A DNA stretch of 64,000 bases from NCBI GenBank assembly GCA_019090455.1, contig JAHRWA010000039.1, forward strand, positions 248,001 through 312,000, read 5' to 3'. This stretch comes from Pseudomonadales bacterium (lineage in GTDB: Bacteria; Pseudomonadota; Gammaproteobacteria; Pseudomonadales; DC-out160). Made by a program: the position numbers and the translations under genes. This document shows positions 29,214 to 37,950 of the stretch, one piece after another; position 1 is the first letter of the stretch, and each line of letters begins with the position of its first letter. The notes beneath the pieces were generated by a model that was not told where the DNA came from, ran no database searches, and worked only from the letters and a program-made list of their open reading frames with translations.

Positions 29214-31607
29214 CTAGAACTCATAACTGGCATTAACATATGCCGTACGCGGATTGCTGTAGTTAACACTCCAACTATCCGTCCATATACCCGCTTCATC
29301 GGTGATGTTTTTCACGCCTGCCTGTATCGCTAATGCGTCATCTTCAGGCAGTGCTAAGCGATACTTCAGGGCAAGATCAATGGTGGTAAAGGCTTCGGTA
29401 TCAAAATCATTCGCATCATTAAACGGCGCCTTGCCTTTATATTTGAGACCTCCTAATACACTCAAACCTGGGATGCTGTTAGGGAACGAATAGCTGATAA
29501 ATAGCGCCGCCGCATGGGGGGACACACCCGGAACCTTGTTCCCTTCGAAATCAGGATCTTTACTGTACCTCGCTTTAGTGTAAGCGTAGCTTGCCAATAA
29601 TTTCCATTCATTGGCAATGTCGTAACTCAGGTCAACCTCGACACCTTTTGAGGTTTGTTCACCCACCAAACGTGTTGTGTTATCGGGCAGTGTTTTAGCC
29701 ACATTGGTTTTTTTTAAATCGTAATACACCACGCTATACAGCAGCTCGCCGTTCACATCCCCTTTGACGCCCAACTCCCACTGTTTTCCCTTTTCATTTT
29801 TGTGATCACCCTCATCCGGTCGGGTATAGTTTGGCTCAAACGATGTAGCATAACTGGAATACAATGACAGTTCTGGTATGACTTTATAAAGCACACCGGC
29901 ATTCCATGAGGTGTCCGATTCGTCGTCATCGGCAAAATAGGAATCACTACCATCAGCATAAATCTCTGTGGCTTGCTCATCAATTCTATCGTAACGAAGC
30001 CCTAGATTTACGATCAAGTTATCGGTCAGGTAAGCCGTTTCGTTAATAAAAATACCGATTTCCTGGGTTTCATAATCTTCAATAGATTGAACCTCGATAT
30101 CCCCCGCGTATTGATCGTAGACCGGGTTAAAGATATTAAAGACTGGAAAACTTAAGGTATTGTCGTGTGTTTCAGCCCAACCAAACTTTCCTGTTGCTTC
30201 TGCTGAAGAATAGTCAATCCCCACGGTCATTAGGTGCGTCGTCGCACCGATGTCTACATCCGCGTGAAGCAATGCTGAGACTTGGTGTGATTGAGTCTCT
30301 TTTTCGGGGTATCCGAAGGTTTCTCTAACCAGCGATCCTGCTGCGTATCCACCATCCTCCAAGGTATCAACAGGATAATACGGCCAACCGGAGGTTGAAC
30401 GTGTGCTTAAGTCTTGCGTCACAAACACATAAGATAACTCGGCGCGTAAACTATCGTTTAGTTGATGCTGCAATGTCATATCAAATAACTGGTTGGTGTA
30501 TTCGCCGACATCACCGGGCTCACCAAAATTTGCACTCGCAAGGTTCGTGGGTACTTGGTCAAAACGTTTGAAATTCTCTTGTGGCAACCCCTGGTTAATC
30601 GGCCTTTTTGAATGTTGGTATTGATACTCAACATCCAACAATGTGTCTTCGCTAATCAAGAACCGTAATGCGGGTGCAATGGTAGAGGATTGCACCTCCG
30701 CAGAATCACGGTGTGTTTTTGAATCCTCACTGGACGCAATTAAACGGTACATCACCTTGCCCGTGGCGTTAGTGGCTCCCGTGATGTCGGCAAGAAGCGC
30801 CTGCTTACCGTACTCATCCAGCCTCACTTTTAAAGAGCGTTGCGCATCTTCTAAGGGTTTTTTTGTAATGACATTAACAATACCGCCGGGTGAGTTCACC
30901 CCGAACTGCACAGAAGCGGGCCCTTTTAACACCTCCATTCTTTCCACCGTGCTCATCTCTATTTGGCCTCCGTATCGCTGGCGCTTTCCGTTACGAAAGG
31001 TCATGCCATCGGAGCTAAAACCACGAATAATCACGGAGTGTTCTAACTGACCCAAATCGTTGGCTCTCTCCACACTGGGAATATACATCAACGCATCTTC
31101 CAGCCGATCAATATTGACGTCTTGAATAAATTGCTGAGAAATCACCTGTACGGATCGTGGTATATCCACAAGCGGCACGTAGCTACGCGTGGCCGATACC
31201 GACTCGGGGGCGGTGTAACCATGCTCCTTGGTCCCGTTCACTTGCAACGGGTTCAACGTCATCGCCTTATCAACGGTCAAGGTTACCGTATTACCTGAAC
31301 GCACAAAACGAATACCCGAATCGCGTAGCAGTTGTTGCAAACCCTGTTCAAGCGAATATTGACCCTGTAACCCCGGAGTTGCCTTACCTGCTGTTAACGC
31401 CCCATCGCTTGACAGGAGAATTCCCGCCTTCCCAGCAAATTGACTGAGTACACTGCTAAGTGATCCGGCTGAAATATTATAGTGTCTAGTTTGTGAGTTT
31501 GTTATTTCAGTTATTTCTGCAAAGGCGACATTGCAGAGCATCGCTGTCTTTAATATTCCCACTAAAACAGCCTTTTGTATCAACAGTCGGCTGGTAGTTT
31601 TACGCAT
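29214..31607 (-). CDS. TonB-dependent siderophore receptor 2 with N-terminal signalling domain
   Basis: 797 residues; ATG 31607 has GGGGA upstream. Signal peptide about 1-30 (cleaved after AFA), STN domain about 38-110 (LSSVLSQFAGKAGILLSSDG), TonB-box-like NPLQVNG, plug about 140-245 (VDIPRSVQVISQ; VERMEVLKGPASVQFGVNSP, then GG), barrel with LGLRYDR and a terminal Phe (NASYEF). It lacks the C-terminal Cys pair seen in the other two receptors. It is transcribed opposite to the sigma-FecR pair on its left. The STN domain suggests it signals to a FecR, most likely the one at 27 kb. Ligand unknown, probably a ferric siderophore. Confidence 0.92.
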   Translation of the reverse strand: MRKTTSRLLIQKAVLVGILKTAMLCNVAFAEITEITNSQTRHYNISAGSLSSVLSQFAGKAGILLSSDGALTAGKATPGLQGQYSLEQGLQQLLRDSGIRFVRSGNTVTLTVDKAMTLNPLQVNGTKEHGYTAPESVSATRSYVPLVDIPRSVQVISQQFIQDVNIDRLEDALMYIPSVERANDLGQLEHSVIIRGFSSDGMTFRNGKRQRYGGQIEMSTVERMEVLKGPASVQFGVNSPGGIVNVITKKPLEDAQRSLKVRLDEYGKQALLADITGATNATGKVMYRLIASSEDSKTHRDSAEVQSSTIAPALRFLISEDTLLDVEYQYQHSKRPINQGLPQENFKRFDQVPTNLASANFGEPGDVGEYTNQLFDMTLQHQLNDSLRAELSYVFVTQDLSTRSTSGWPYYPVDTLEDGGYAAGSLVRETFGYPEKETQSHQVSALLHADVDIGATTHLMTVGIDYSSAEATGKFGWAETHDNTLSFPVFNIFNPVYDQYAGDIEVQSIEDYETQEIGIFINETAYLTDNLIVNLGLRYDRIDEQATEIYADGSDSYFADDDESDTSWNAGVLYKVIPELSLYSSYATSFEPNYTRPDEGDHKNEKGKQWELGVKGDVNGELLYSVVYYDLKKTNVAKTLPDNTTRLVGEQTSKGVEVDLSYDIANEWKLLASYAYTKARYSKDPDFEGNKVPGVSPHAAALFISYSFPNSIPGLSVLGGLKYKGKAPFNDANDFDTEAFTTIDLALKYRLALPEDDALAIQAGVKNITDEAGIWTDSWSVNYSNPRTAYVNASYEF

Positions 31608-31665
31608 TTATTATTCCCCAATGATTTAGTTTATTTTCCAAGGCTCAGTTTGCGTTTTAACACGC

Positions 31666-31695
31666 GATAACCTGTCTTCTTATGAGTAATGTCAA
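31666..31695 (-). promoter_or_regulatory. candidate sigma-70-like promoter of receptor 2
   Basis: On the minus strand TTGACA (31695-31690) and GTTATC (31671-31666) are 18 bases apart, about 60 bp before the receptor start. The -35 is a perfect match, the -10 a moderate one. I did not find a good Fur box over it. Confidence 0.4.
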
Positions 31696-31784
31696 CTGAG
31701 AATAAAAAAGGGGAAAGTATAAAATGTTTTTTTTGAACAAATTTGTTTGTAGTATAAAACGAGGTCGCGTCTTGCAATGCCACA

Positions 31785-31875
31785 GACTGGCTCAATCGAT
31801 GACCCCAACAACGAAAACAATCCGTTCTACACGAATCCCAAACTGGGCGACTTCGAGTGCGAAGACAGAAATAGG
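31785..31875 (+). pseudogene. fragment duplicating the 3' end of the esterase gene
   Basis: The translation SIDDPNNENNPFYTNPKLGD followed by FECED matches the last residues of the lipoprotein esterase at 18.5-19.9 kb (DDPNYENNPFYTDPELDD). The DNA is also clearly alike (for example AACAATCCGTTCTACACG, with one difference from the esterase copy). Only the C-terminal 25 or so codons are present. The fragment runs straight into the left inverted repeat of the RAYT cassette, so a second esterase gene was probably lost here. Confidence 0.78.
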
Positions 31876-31885
31876 GGACAGACCA
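31871..31885 (+). repeat. left inverted repeat of the RAYT cassette
   Basis: ATAGGGGACAGACCA, the exact reverse complement of 32631-32645. The pair brackets the transposase gene, as REP-like sequences do around RAYT genes. Confidence 0.8.
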
Positions 31886-31895
31886 TGATAAATTA

Positions 31896-32582
31896 TCACT
31901 CTTTAAGCGGCCGACCAGCTTTCCCAGGTATTACTCGTCGCCCTAGCGCTTTGCTGATCTCCTCCTTAAAGCGATTGTCTCCCAACACAAAATTACCGTT
32001 CGTCGCTTTGCGTATCTCATCAACCAACCCCGGCTCCAGATCGTGCCTAAATAACTCGCGATAGTTTGCCTGTCTTGCTACCTCGGTTTGACCCAAAGTC
32101 TCATACATAGAGTGAGGGCTAATCAGTTTGCTCGACTCTCCCTGTGCATTCGTTCGATAACTCGACCATCGGTAATCCGCTGGATGTTCGACCATCTCCG
32201 CACGCACTGGGTTGAGTTCAATATATTGCTGACAATAGAGTAGATAATTATCTTCCTGAGCGATGCAGGAACGAAACCGACCTTCCCAAAGCGTGCCACT
32301 GCGTCGGTAGGTTCGATTGATATACTGTACATAGCGCTGCCCAAGCCGTTTCATCAGACTGCCAACACTGTCCTTTTCGTTCGGTGTCAACAATAGATGC
32401 ACATGATTGGTCATGAGCGCATAGGCGTGAATGATGCAGCCCGTTTTTCGTGAATACTCCAGCAACCAATCAAGGTATATCAGGTAATCATCATCATCAA
32501 AAAAACACGCCTGTCGATTATTACCGCGCTGGATAATATGCAGGGGAACCTTCGGCACGACCAAACGAGCTCGACGAGGCAT
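31896..32582 (-). CDS. REP-associated tyrosine transposase (RAYT, IS200/IS605-like Y1 type)
   Basis: 228 residues. The HUH motif is His60-Val-His62 (MTNHVHLLLTP), and the nucleophile is probably Tyr120 in YCQQYIELNPVRA; LWEGRFRSC is a further RAYT signature. These enzymes cut and rejoin single-stranded DNA at REP-type palindromes and are thought to spread them. The 15-bp inverted repeats at 31871 and 32631 flank the gene within about 50 bp. Length is normal and no frameshift is seen, so it may be active. Confidence 0.93.
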   Translation of the reverse strand: MPRRARLVVPKVPLHIIQRGNNRQACFFDDDDYLIYLDWLLEYSRKTGCIIHAYALMTNHVHLLLTPNEKDSVGSLMKRLGQRYVQYINRTYRRSGTLWEGRFRSCIAQEDNYLLYCQQYIELNPVRAEMVEHPADYRWSSYRTNAQGESSKLISPHSMYETLGQTEVARQANYRELFRHDLEPGLVDEIRKATNGNFVLGDNRFKEEISKALGRRVIPGKAGRPLKE

Positions 32583-32630
32583 CAGATTTCAGGGGCTAGT
32601 TGCATTTGCTGATTATAGACCAGTTATTCG

Positions 32631-32645
32631 TGGTCTGTCCCCTAT
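32631..32645 (+). repeat. right inverted repeat of the RAYT cassette
   Basis: TGGTCTGTCCCCTAT, exact reverse complement of the left copy at 31871-31885. About 30 bp further right lies CGCTCC/GGAGCG (32678-32695), a small hairpin resembling common gammaproteobacterial REP sequences. Confidence 0.8.
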
Positions 32646-32845
32646 TGCCCTCGCCTGTCCGGTACGCCACCTCATGCGCTCCCACGCTGGAGCGTAGAAG
32701 CTAGAAAAAACACGACATGAATCGATTGCCGTCGCGCATGCAATCGGCTGGATCATTCGCAAACAAACGCAACAACTAACCCTCATTTACCTCCAACAAA
32801 ACAACACAACCTTAAAAAAATACATTTTACCTTTCCCCTTTTTGA

Positions 32846-32891
32846 TTCTCGATTGGCATAGCGAATAACACACGTTAAAACCAATCGAGAA
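32846..32891 (+). promoter_or_regulatory. leader hairpin just before receptor 3
   Basis: TTCTCGATTGG (32846-32856) and its exact reverse complement (32881-32891) are 24 bases apart. The right arm ends about five bases before the ribosome site (AAAGGGAAAG) of the receptor gene. It could be an operator pair or an mRNA hairpin controlling translation. Bases 32646-32845 otherwise hold no gene. Confidence 0.6.
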
Positions 32892-32905
32892 TTAAAGGGA
32901 AAGCT

Positions 32906-35320
32906 ATGCCTGCATCAAACCACACACCGAGGATTCATGCGGCGATCCTCGCCAGCCTGCTCAGCACCGCCATTGTCAGCGGCGCAGCCATCGCGCAAGA
33001 GCCCTCGACAACAACAAACAATACCGCCGAAGCCACCACTAACCTTCTCCACTACAGCCTTGGCGCTGCGCCACTGAGCCAGGTGCTCAGCCAGTTCGCC
33101 AGCCAGGCGGGCATATTGCTGTCGGCCGACGGCGCCATCACCCAGGGTATAAACAGCCCGGGCTTAAATGGCCAATATTCAATCGACCAGGCCCTGAGAA
33201 AATTGCTCGAAGGTTCAGGCATTCGCTTTGTGCGCTCGGGCAATACCGTGACCTTAACCAACGATGAAGTGATGACGCTGAACCCAGTGGAGGTGGGAGG
33301 TGCGGCGATACCAGAAAGCGCCTACGGGCCAGTGGATGGTTATGTCGCTGCCCGCAGTGCAACGGCCACCAAATCAAGCACCAAAATTATTGACACACCT
33401 CGATCCATTTCCGTCGTCACCCGCGATGAAATGGATCAGCACGGCGTTGAGTCCATTAGTGATGCTTTGGGCTATACAGCCGGTGTTGTTGCCGATGCTT
33501 TCGGTGACGAAGGCCGCTACGACGAGATTTATGTGCGGGGTTTTAAGTTGTCTGCGAATGGCATATTCATCGACGGCCTAAAAATGGGTGCTCCTCCATC
33601 TGAGTATTTTGGTACAAAAATAGACCCCTATGGATTAGAACGAGTCGAGCTATTGAAAGGTCCATCATCCATTTTATATGGCCAGATAAACCCTGGTGGG
33701 CTGATCAATTCGATAACCAAACGACCGACGGCTGATTCTTTCCTGAGTACTGAATTTCAATACGGCAGTTATAGCAAAAAACGCGCGGCTATCGATCTTG
33801 GCGGTCCAATCTCGGACAATAAACAGTGGCTTGGCAGGCTGACCGCTCTGGTTCAAGAAAGTGATACTCAGCATGATTTTGGTCGAAATGATCGAATTTA
33901 CATCGCCCCAGCCATCAGCTGGCAACCCAGCGACAAGACTAACTGGACATTCCTGGCCAATTACCAACGGGATGAACACGGCCCCTACCCCGGGTTTTTG
34001 CCCTCTTTGGGGACTCTCGACCCGAACCCAAACGGTATAATCTCTACCGCTAGAACCACCGGCGAGCCGGGCGACATCGATGAAACAGAGCAGTACTCAA
34101 TCAGCTCTTTACTCGAACACCGGTTTAGCGACCGGTTTAGCTTCAAGCAAAATTTTCGTTACACCAGCTCTTCTTACGATAATGAAGCCATATTTGGTTG
34201 GGGTTTAGAGAGTGATAATCGCACCATCAATCGTGGTTATTACCTTGTTTATAGCGATGTCTCAAACTTTGTCATGGACAACCAGTTAGAGATGCGCCTG
34301 AGTACTGGCGCGATTAGCCACACGGTCATAGCCGGCATTGACTACCGGCACAGTAAAGAAACCCTCGAATCCGGTTATGCATCAGCGCCCTCACTGGATA
34401 TTTTCGCGCCGGTATACAACACCCCTTTCATCAACCTAGATACTTACACTGAGAAGCCTGAGCAGACTCAAACTGGTATCTATCTACAGGAGCAAACAAA
34501 GGTTGGTGATGAGTTATTCATTAGCCTAGGTGGCCGTTGGGATCGAGCCACTAATAACGCAGACACTTCTACATCGGGGTCAAAAACTAAAGATAACGCC
34601 TTCACCTGGAGCGCCGGGCTACTTTACAAAACCCGGTTCGGACTGTCTCCCTACTTAAGCTATGCCGAATCTTTTATGCCAGAAGTCGGGGTTGATTACA
34701 TCACCGGTAAGCTATTTGGGCCCTCTACCGGCAAACAATATGAACTTGGCTTGAAATGGCTTTCCACAGACGAACGCTCACTGGTCACTTTATCTACTTT
34801 TAAGCTCATCCAGGACAACTCTCTCAGTGCTATGCCCGGTATCCGCGGAAAAACCCAGAATGGCGAAATTGAATCCAGTGGTCTGGAAATTGAAGGCAAA
34901 TTCCAAATAGGCGAACCCTGGGTGGTCACCGCTAGCTACGCGTATCTCGATTCAGAATATAGTCGCGACAACGAGTTACAAGGTTTGGAAGTGCAGCAAG
35001 CACCCCGCCATCTGGCATCGGTTTGGGCTCACTACAAAAACCTACTTCCCGGTCTCTCAGTGGGTGCTGGTGCAAGACATGTGGCTAGGCGCGTATATGG
35101 TTACGAAGGCAAAGGGTCACCCTCAGTCAACGAACTTTATCTATCGAGCCGAACACTGCTGGATTTTAATGCTGAGTATGTTATTAACAAATTCACTGTT
35201 AGCCTGGATGCCCGCAATCTGACCAACAAAGAAACCTTTTCCTGCTATAGCGAAGGCTATGGGTACTGCGTGCCAGACGATGGCCGCGAGCTGTCGATTA
35301 AATTGCGCTACGACTACTAA
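32906..35320 (+). CDS. TonB-dependent siderophore receptor 3 with N-terminal signalling domain
   Basis: 804 residues; ATG preceded by GGGAAAG. Signal peptide to about residue 31 (AAIAQ). STN domain about 48-120 (PLSQVLSQFASQAGILLSAD), very like that of receptor 2, then NPVEVGG, plug about 155-265 (IIDTPRSISVVTR; VELLKGPSSILYGQINPGG), barrel, and a terminal aromatic (LRYDY). The Cys pair near the end (FSCYSEGYGYCVPDDGRE) is typical of ferric-siderophore receptors. It has no sigma-FecR pair directly upstream. Right after its stop, the same frame continues into a receptor-tail fragment. Confidence 0.92.
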   Translation: MPASNHTPRIHAAILASLLSTAIVSGAAIAQEPSTTTNNTAEATTNLLHYSLGAAPLSQVLSQFASQAGILLSADGAITQGINSPGLNGQYSIDQALRKLLEGSGIRFVRSGNTVTLTNDEVMTLNPVEVGGAAIPESAYGPVDGYVAARSATATKSSTKIIDTPRSISVVTRDEMDQHGVESISDALGYTAGVVADAFGDEGRYDEIYVRGFKLSANGIFIDGLKMGAPPSEYFGTKIDPYGLERVELLKGPSSILYGQINPGGLINSITKRPTADSFLSTEFQYGSYSKKRAAIDLGGPISDNKQWLGRLTALVQESDTQHDFGRNDRIYIAPAISWQPSDKTNWTFLANYQRDEHGPYPGFLPSLGTLDPNPNGIISTARTTGEPGDIDETEQYSISSLLEHRFSDRFSFKQNFRYTSSSYDNEAIFGWGLESDNRTINRGYYLVYSDVSNFVMDNQLEMRLSTGAISHTVIAGIDYRHSKETLESGYASAPSLDIFAPVYNTPFINLDTYTEKPEQTQTGIYLQEQTKVGDELFISLGGRWDRATNNADTSTSGSKTKDNAFTWSAGLLYKTRFGLSPYLSYAESFMPEVGVDYITGKLFGPSTGKQYELGLKWLSTDERSLVTLSTFKLIQDNSLSAMPGIRGKTQNGEIESSGLEIEGKFQIGEPWVVTASYAYLDSEYSRDNELQGLEVQQAPRHLASVWAHYKNLLPGLSVGAGARHVARRVYGYEGKGSPSVNELYLSSRTLLDFNAEYVINKFTVSLDARNLTNKETFSCYSEGYGYCVPDDGRELSIKLRYDY

Positions 35321-35462
35321 CTGACTGCGGGTATTGCCAGGCTAACCTACAATGCCAACCAATGGTATGTTGGCTCGGTTACCCTGCTTGACCTAGGGCC
35401 TCGCTATCCGCTGAAAATCAACAGCAAGTCGGTTGATCTGCGCTTGAACGTCTTAGCACTAA
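35321..35462 (+). pseudogene. TonB receptor C-terminal fragment
   Basis: Immediately after the TAA of receptor 3, in the same frame, the translation reads ANQWYVGSVTLLDLGPRY then DLRLNVLAL, matching the C-terminal part of the broken receptor at 29.05-29.19 kb (QWYVGSVTLFDLGARYTL). It is a scrap of another receptor joined here by recombination. Confidence 0.75.
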
Positions 35463-35483
35463 ACCCCCACCGATTTACTAGAA

Positions 35484-35600
35484 GATAACGAATGTCGGTG
35501 ATACGTAGGTAGCGTCACCCGCCTGCAACGGGTTCAAGGTCATCGCCTTATCAACTGTCAAGGTTACGGTATTACTTGAACGCACAAAACGAATACCCGA
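35484..35600. repeat. two joined segments copied from the 29-31 kb receptor locus
   Basis: Bases 35484-35519 match 29043-29078 at 32 of 36 positions by hand. The next segment, 35523-35600, matches 31243-31320, the reverse strand of receptor 2's STN domain, with only a few differences. In the source these two are over 2 kb apart, so this is a copy with the middle deleted. Confidence 0.75.
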
Positions 35601-35677
35601 GTAGCAACCGTAAGTTTCACACCTCTCTTAAATTACGAGCGAGGTCCTATCCCCGGTATAGTCTGCAGGCACCGGCA

Positions 35678-35711
35678 AACATCTATGTCTTGGAATAAAG
35701 GCATAGATGTT
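35678..35711. repeat. 10-bp inverted repeat
   Basis: AACATCTATG (35678-35687) and CATAGATGTT (35702-35711) form a perfect stem with a 14-base loop. There is no T-run. No gene is visible between 35601 and about 36000. Confidence 0.55.
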
Positions 35712-36029
35712 GTCTCATTAAACTTTTTACGTTTGTCTATGCTTAGCAACTCTTGATATAACTCGTTAATGGATTAACTGTATGCTTAAAAACAACTAGC
35801 CAGTGGATACCGGCATAGTGACGATGAACACGACTGACAGTCATTCGGGACTTATTTTTCTTTGAAGTTCAGCAAAGTTATTTGAAATTTGAATATATTG
35901 TTTGTCAGTTTTGTAGAGAGTCAGACGCAACATGAGGCTTTGCTGTTGCCGTTCCCCTTCAACACATTGTGATTACAAGGGAGGATAATGACATTCTGGC
36001 GATGAAAGATACCCGCAAGAATAACAGGA

Positions 36030-36477
36030 TCAATTTCCCCGACATTGTCATTCACAAAACCCATAAGACTCTATCCAAGGCAATAGAAAGCAATAAAAAG
36101 CGTATTACAACGCCCTGGAATCTGCCCAGAAATACAACAAAATCACTGAATGGATCTCTTACTTCGTCAGCATGGTACTCGAAGCTCAAAAGGATGCAGA
36201 AAGCTTGAATAGCTTCATTCTCAAGAAAACACGATTCTTCGATCATCACCATAAACAATTAGACGAACATCAGTTGAAGGTGATTCATCGCATGCTGGAA
36301 GAAGGACCAAAGGGATTCGAAGGTGGCATGAGCGCAAAAGAATACAGCAACATTACCGGGGTTTCAAAAGCAACCGCAACACGTCACTTGCAGCGCTGAA
36401 AAGAGATCGGTGCATTGAAACAGCATGGGCAAGGTTCAGGTCGGGGTACACGTTATCATGTACATTTTGTGGGGTAA
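36030..36477 (+). pseudogene. decayed Fic family protein, C-terminal part
   Basis: Pieced over several frames the sequence reads SISPTLSFTKPIRLYPR, then YYNALESAQKYNKITEWISY followed by FVSMVLEAQKDAE, then a winged-helix end (SAKEYSNITGVSKATATRHLQR, in-frame TGA at 36397, then KEIGALKQHGQGSGRGTRYH). This is the layout of the C-terminal part of long Fic proteins. The catalytic HPFxxGNGR motif is not present. At least one frameshift and one internal stop make it non-functional. From 36478 to 36709 I see nothing further. Confidence 0.75.
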
Positions 36478-36709
36478 CAGAATCAAAAAACCAAAGAGGT
36501 CAGACTCCAATACTGTTACAGGTTATCGGTGACAGACTAATAAGTTAGGCTCAACATTACACCTAAGTTTGGGACTCGGTGAAATGATTTGAAACTACAA
36601 AAACTAGATGGGATTTGAAAGCAATCTGACAGGCAGAATAAAAATAGCGAAAACATCTATTTTTATAGCCTATACGATTATTTTATACGGGGAATATAGG
36701 GGTATTGTA

Positions 36710-36796
36710 TGGTGCCCAGGGCCGGAATCGAACCGGCACGGAGTTGCCTCCGAGGGATTTTAAGTCCCTTGCGTCTACCAATTTCGCCACCTGGGC
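36710..36796 (-). tRNA. leuZ: tRNA-Leu (anticodon TAA)
   Basis: 87 bases including an encoded CCA. Acceptor GCCCAGG pairs with CCTGGGC, the T-loop is GGTTCGATTCC, and the long variable arm and anticodon loop ACTTAAAAT identify leucine TAA. It is the last of three tRNA genes after pgsA, the glyW-cysT-leuZ order known from E. coli. Confidence 0.95.
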
Positions 36797-36853
36797 CATG
36801 CAACCTCCAATAAAGACTAACTATTACAAACCTAGTTAGACACTTACTGAAAA

Positions 36854-36927
36854 TGGAGGCGAGGGTCGGAATCGAACCGGCGTAGACGGATTTGCAATCC
36901 GCTGCATAGCCACTTTGCTACCCCGCC
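36854..36927 (-). tRNA. cysT: tRNA-Cys (anticodon GCA)
   Basis: 74 bases with encoded CCA. Acceptor GGCGGGG against CCTCGCC (one G-T type pair), anticodon loop ATTGCAAAT. It lies between tRNA-Gly and tRNA-Leu on the same strand. Confidence 0.95.
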
Positions 36928-36985
36928 TTAATCTCATGGCGCTTTTAAGTCATGCTTTCTCAATACTAAGATTACATGTCTTTAT

Positions 36986-37020
36986 GCAAAAAAACCTCGG
37001 GTTGGTCCGCCGAGGTTTTT
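36986..37020 (-). terminator. terminator between tRNA-Gly and tRNA-Cys
   Basis: CCTCGG/CCGAGG stem flanked by A- and T-runs on both sides. Read leftward it would stop a transcript leaving tRNA-Gly before tRNA-Cys, so the latter may need its own promoter. Confidence 0.75.
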
Positions 37021-37026
37021 GGTATT

Positions 37027-37101
37027 TGGAGCGGGAAACGAGGTTCGAACTCGCGACCCCAACCTTGGCAAGGTTGTGCTCTACCACTGAGCTATTCCCG
37101 C
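37027..37101 (-). tRNA. glyW: tRNA-Gly (anticodon GCC)
   Basis: 75 bases with encoded CCA. Acceptor GCGGGAA pairs with TTCCCGC, D-arm GCTCAGTGGTAGAGC, anticodon loop CTTGCCAAG. It follows pgsA by about 130 bp on the same strand. Confidence 0.95.
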
Positions 37102-37235
37102 TAAATCTTCTCTCCAGCCTACTGACTACTGATAGTCTTATGGTCTACTGCCCTTTGGAGATCGCATATTCTACTCATCAATCTAGTAGAGTCAAGATTT
37201 TTCTATGTTAACTTTCAACCAGTTATTCTGGAGGG

Positions 37236-37820
37236 CTATTCGCCGCTTGAGAGCTCTGGCCATGCCGCCTTTAAGTAGATAAACATCGACCAAATTGTTA
37301 ATCCAACAGCGACATATAATAGGGCATAAGATGCTAAAACCAAGTGTAGGGTATAATCGGGCGGATTACCCAATAGCCCTGCGATAGCAACCATCTGCAC
37401 GACTGTTTTCACTTTTCCAAGATGAGACACTGAAACACGAGTACTGTTACCCGACTCCGCCATCCACTCCCTAAGTGCAGATACCGCCACTTCTCTCGCG
37501 ATAATAATAAAAGCGGGCACTGCCAACCAGGTCGTGGCATGCGCCTCTACTAAGAGCACTAGAGATACTACGACCATAAGCTTGTCTGCTACTGGATCGA
37601 GAAAAGCACCTACTCGTGTACTTTGCTGTAGCTTCCTCGCCAAATAGCCATCAAACCAATCAGATATACCGGCTATTGCAAAAACAAATGCAGACGCGAA
37701 ATAACTCCACTCAAAAGGGAGATAAAATATAATAACAAACACTGGAACAAGAGCAATGCGCCCCACTGTAAGTACATTGGGGATGTTTAGGCGGTTGTTT
37801 TTCTGAAACAATATAGACAT
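37236..37820 (-). CDS. pgsA: CDP-diacylglycerol--glycerol-3-phosphate phosphatidyltransferase
   Basis: 194 residues, inner membrane. It makes phosphatidylglycerol phosphate, the first step of acidic phospholipid synthesis. The CDP-alcohol phosphotransferase motif is complete: DGYLAR, then G and two Asp in GAFLDPVADKL. Five to six hydrophobic segments follow the usual pattern, and length is normal. ATG 37820 has AAGGTAAG upstream. It lies between uvrC and the tRNA cluster, the order known in E. coli and Pseudomonas. Confidence 0.96.
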   Translation of the reverse strand: MSILFQKNNRLNIPNVLTVGRIALVPVFVIIFYLPFEWSYFASAFVFAIAGISDWFDGYLARKLQQSTRVGAFLDPVADKLMVVVSLVLLVEAHATTWLAVPAFIIIAREVAVSALREWMAESGNSTRVSVSHLGKVKTVVQMVAIAGLLGNPPDYTLHLVLASYALLYVAVGLTIWSMFIYLKAAWPELSSGE

Positions 37821-37950
37821 ATCGCATTACTTACCTTTTGAAAAGGCCCACAATTCTATCGAAATCGTAAGGAGGTGACCATTTATATCTGTGACAGATC
37901 GGCATTCAATGTTGCAATTTTTCACTTCTAGAACGGGTATCTCGATATAT

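Noticed and set aside
36915-37211. 98-codon rightward frame containing [20 protein letters not shown]
   Set aside because: It is the antisense translation of tRNA-Gly and flanking DNA, a well-known spurious peptide.
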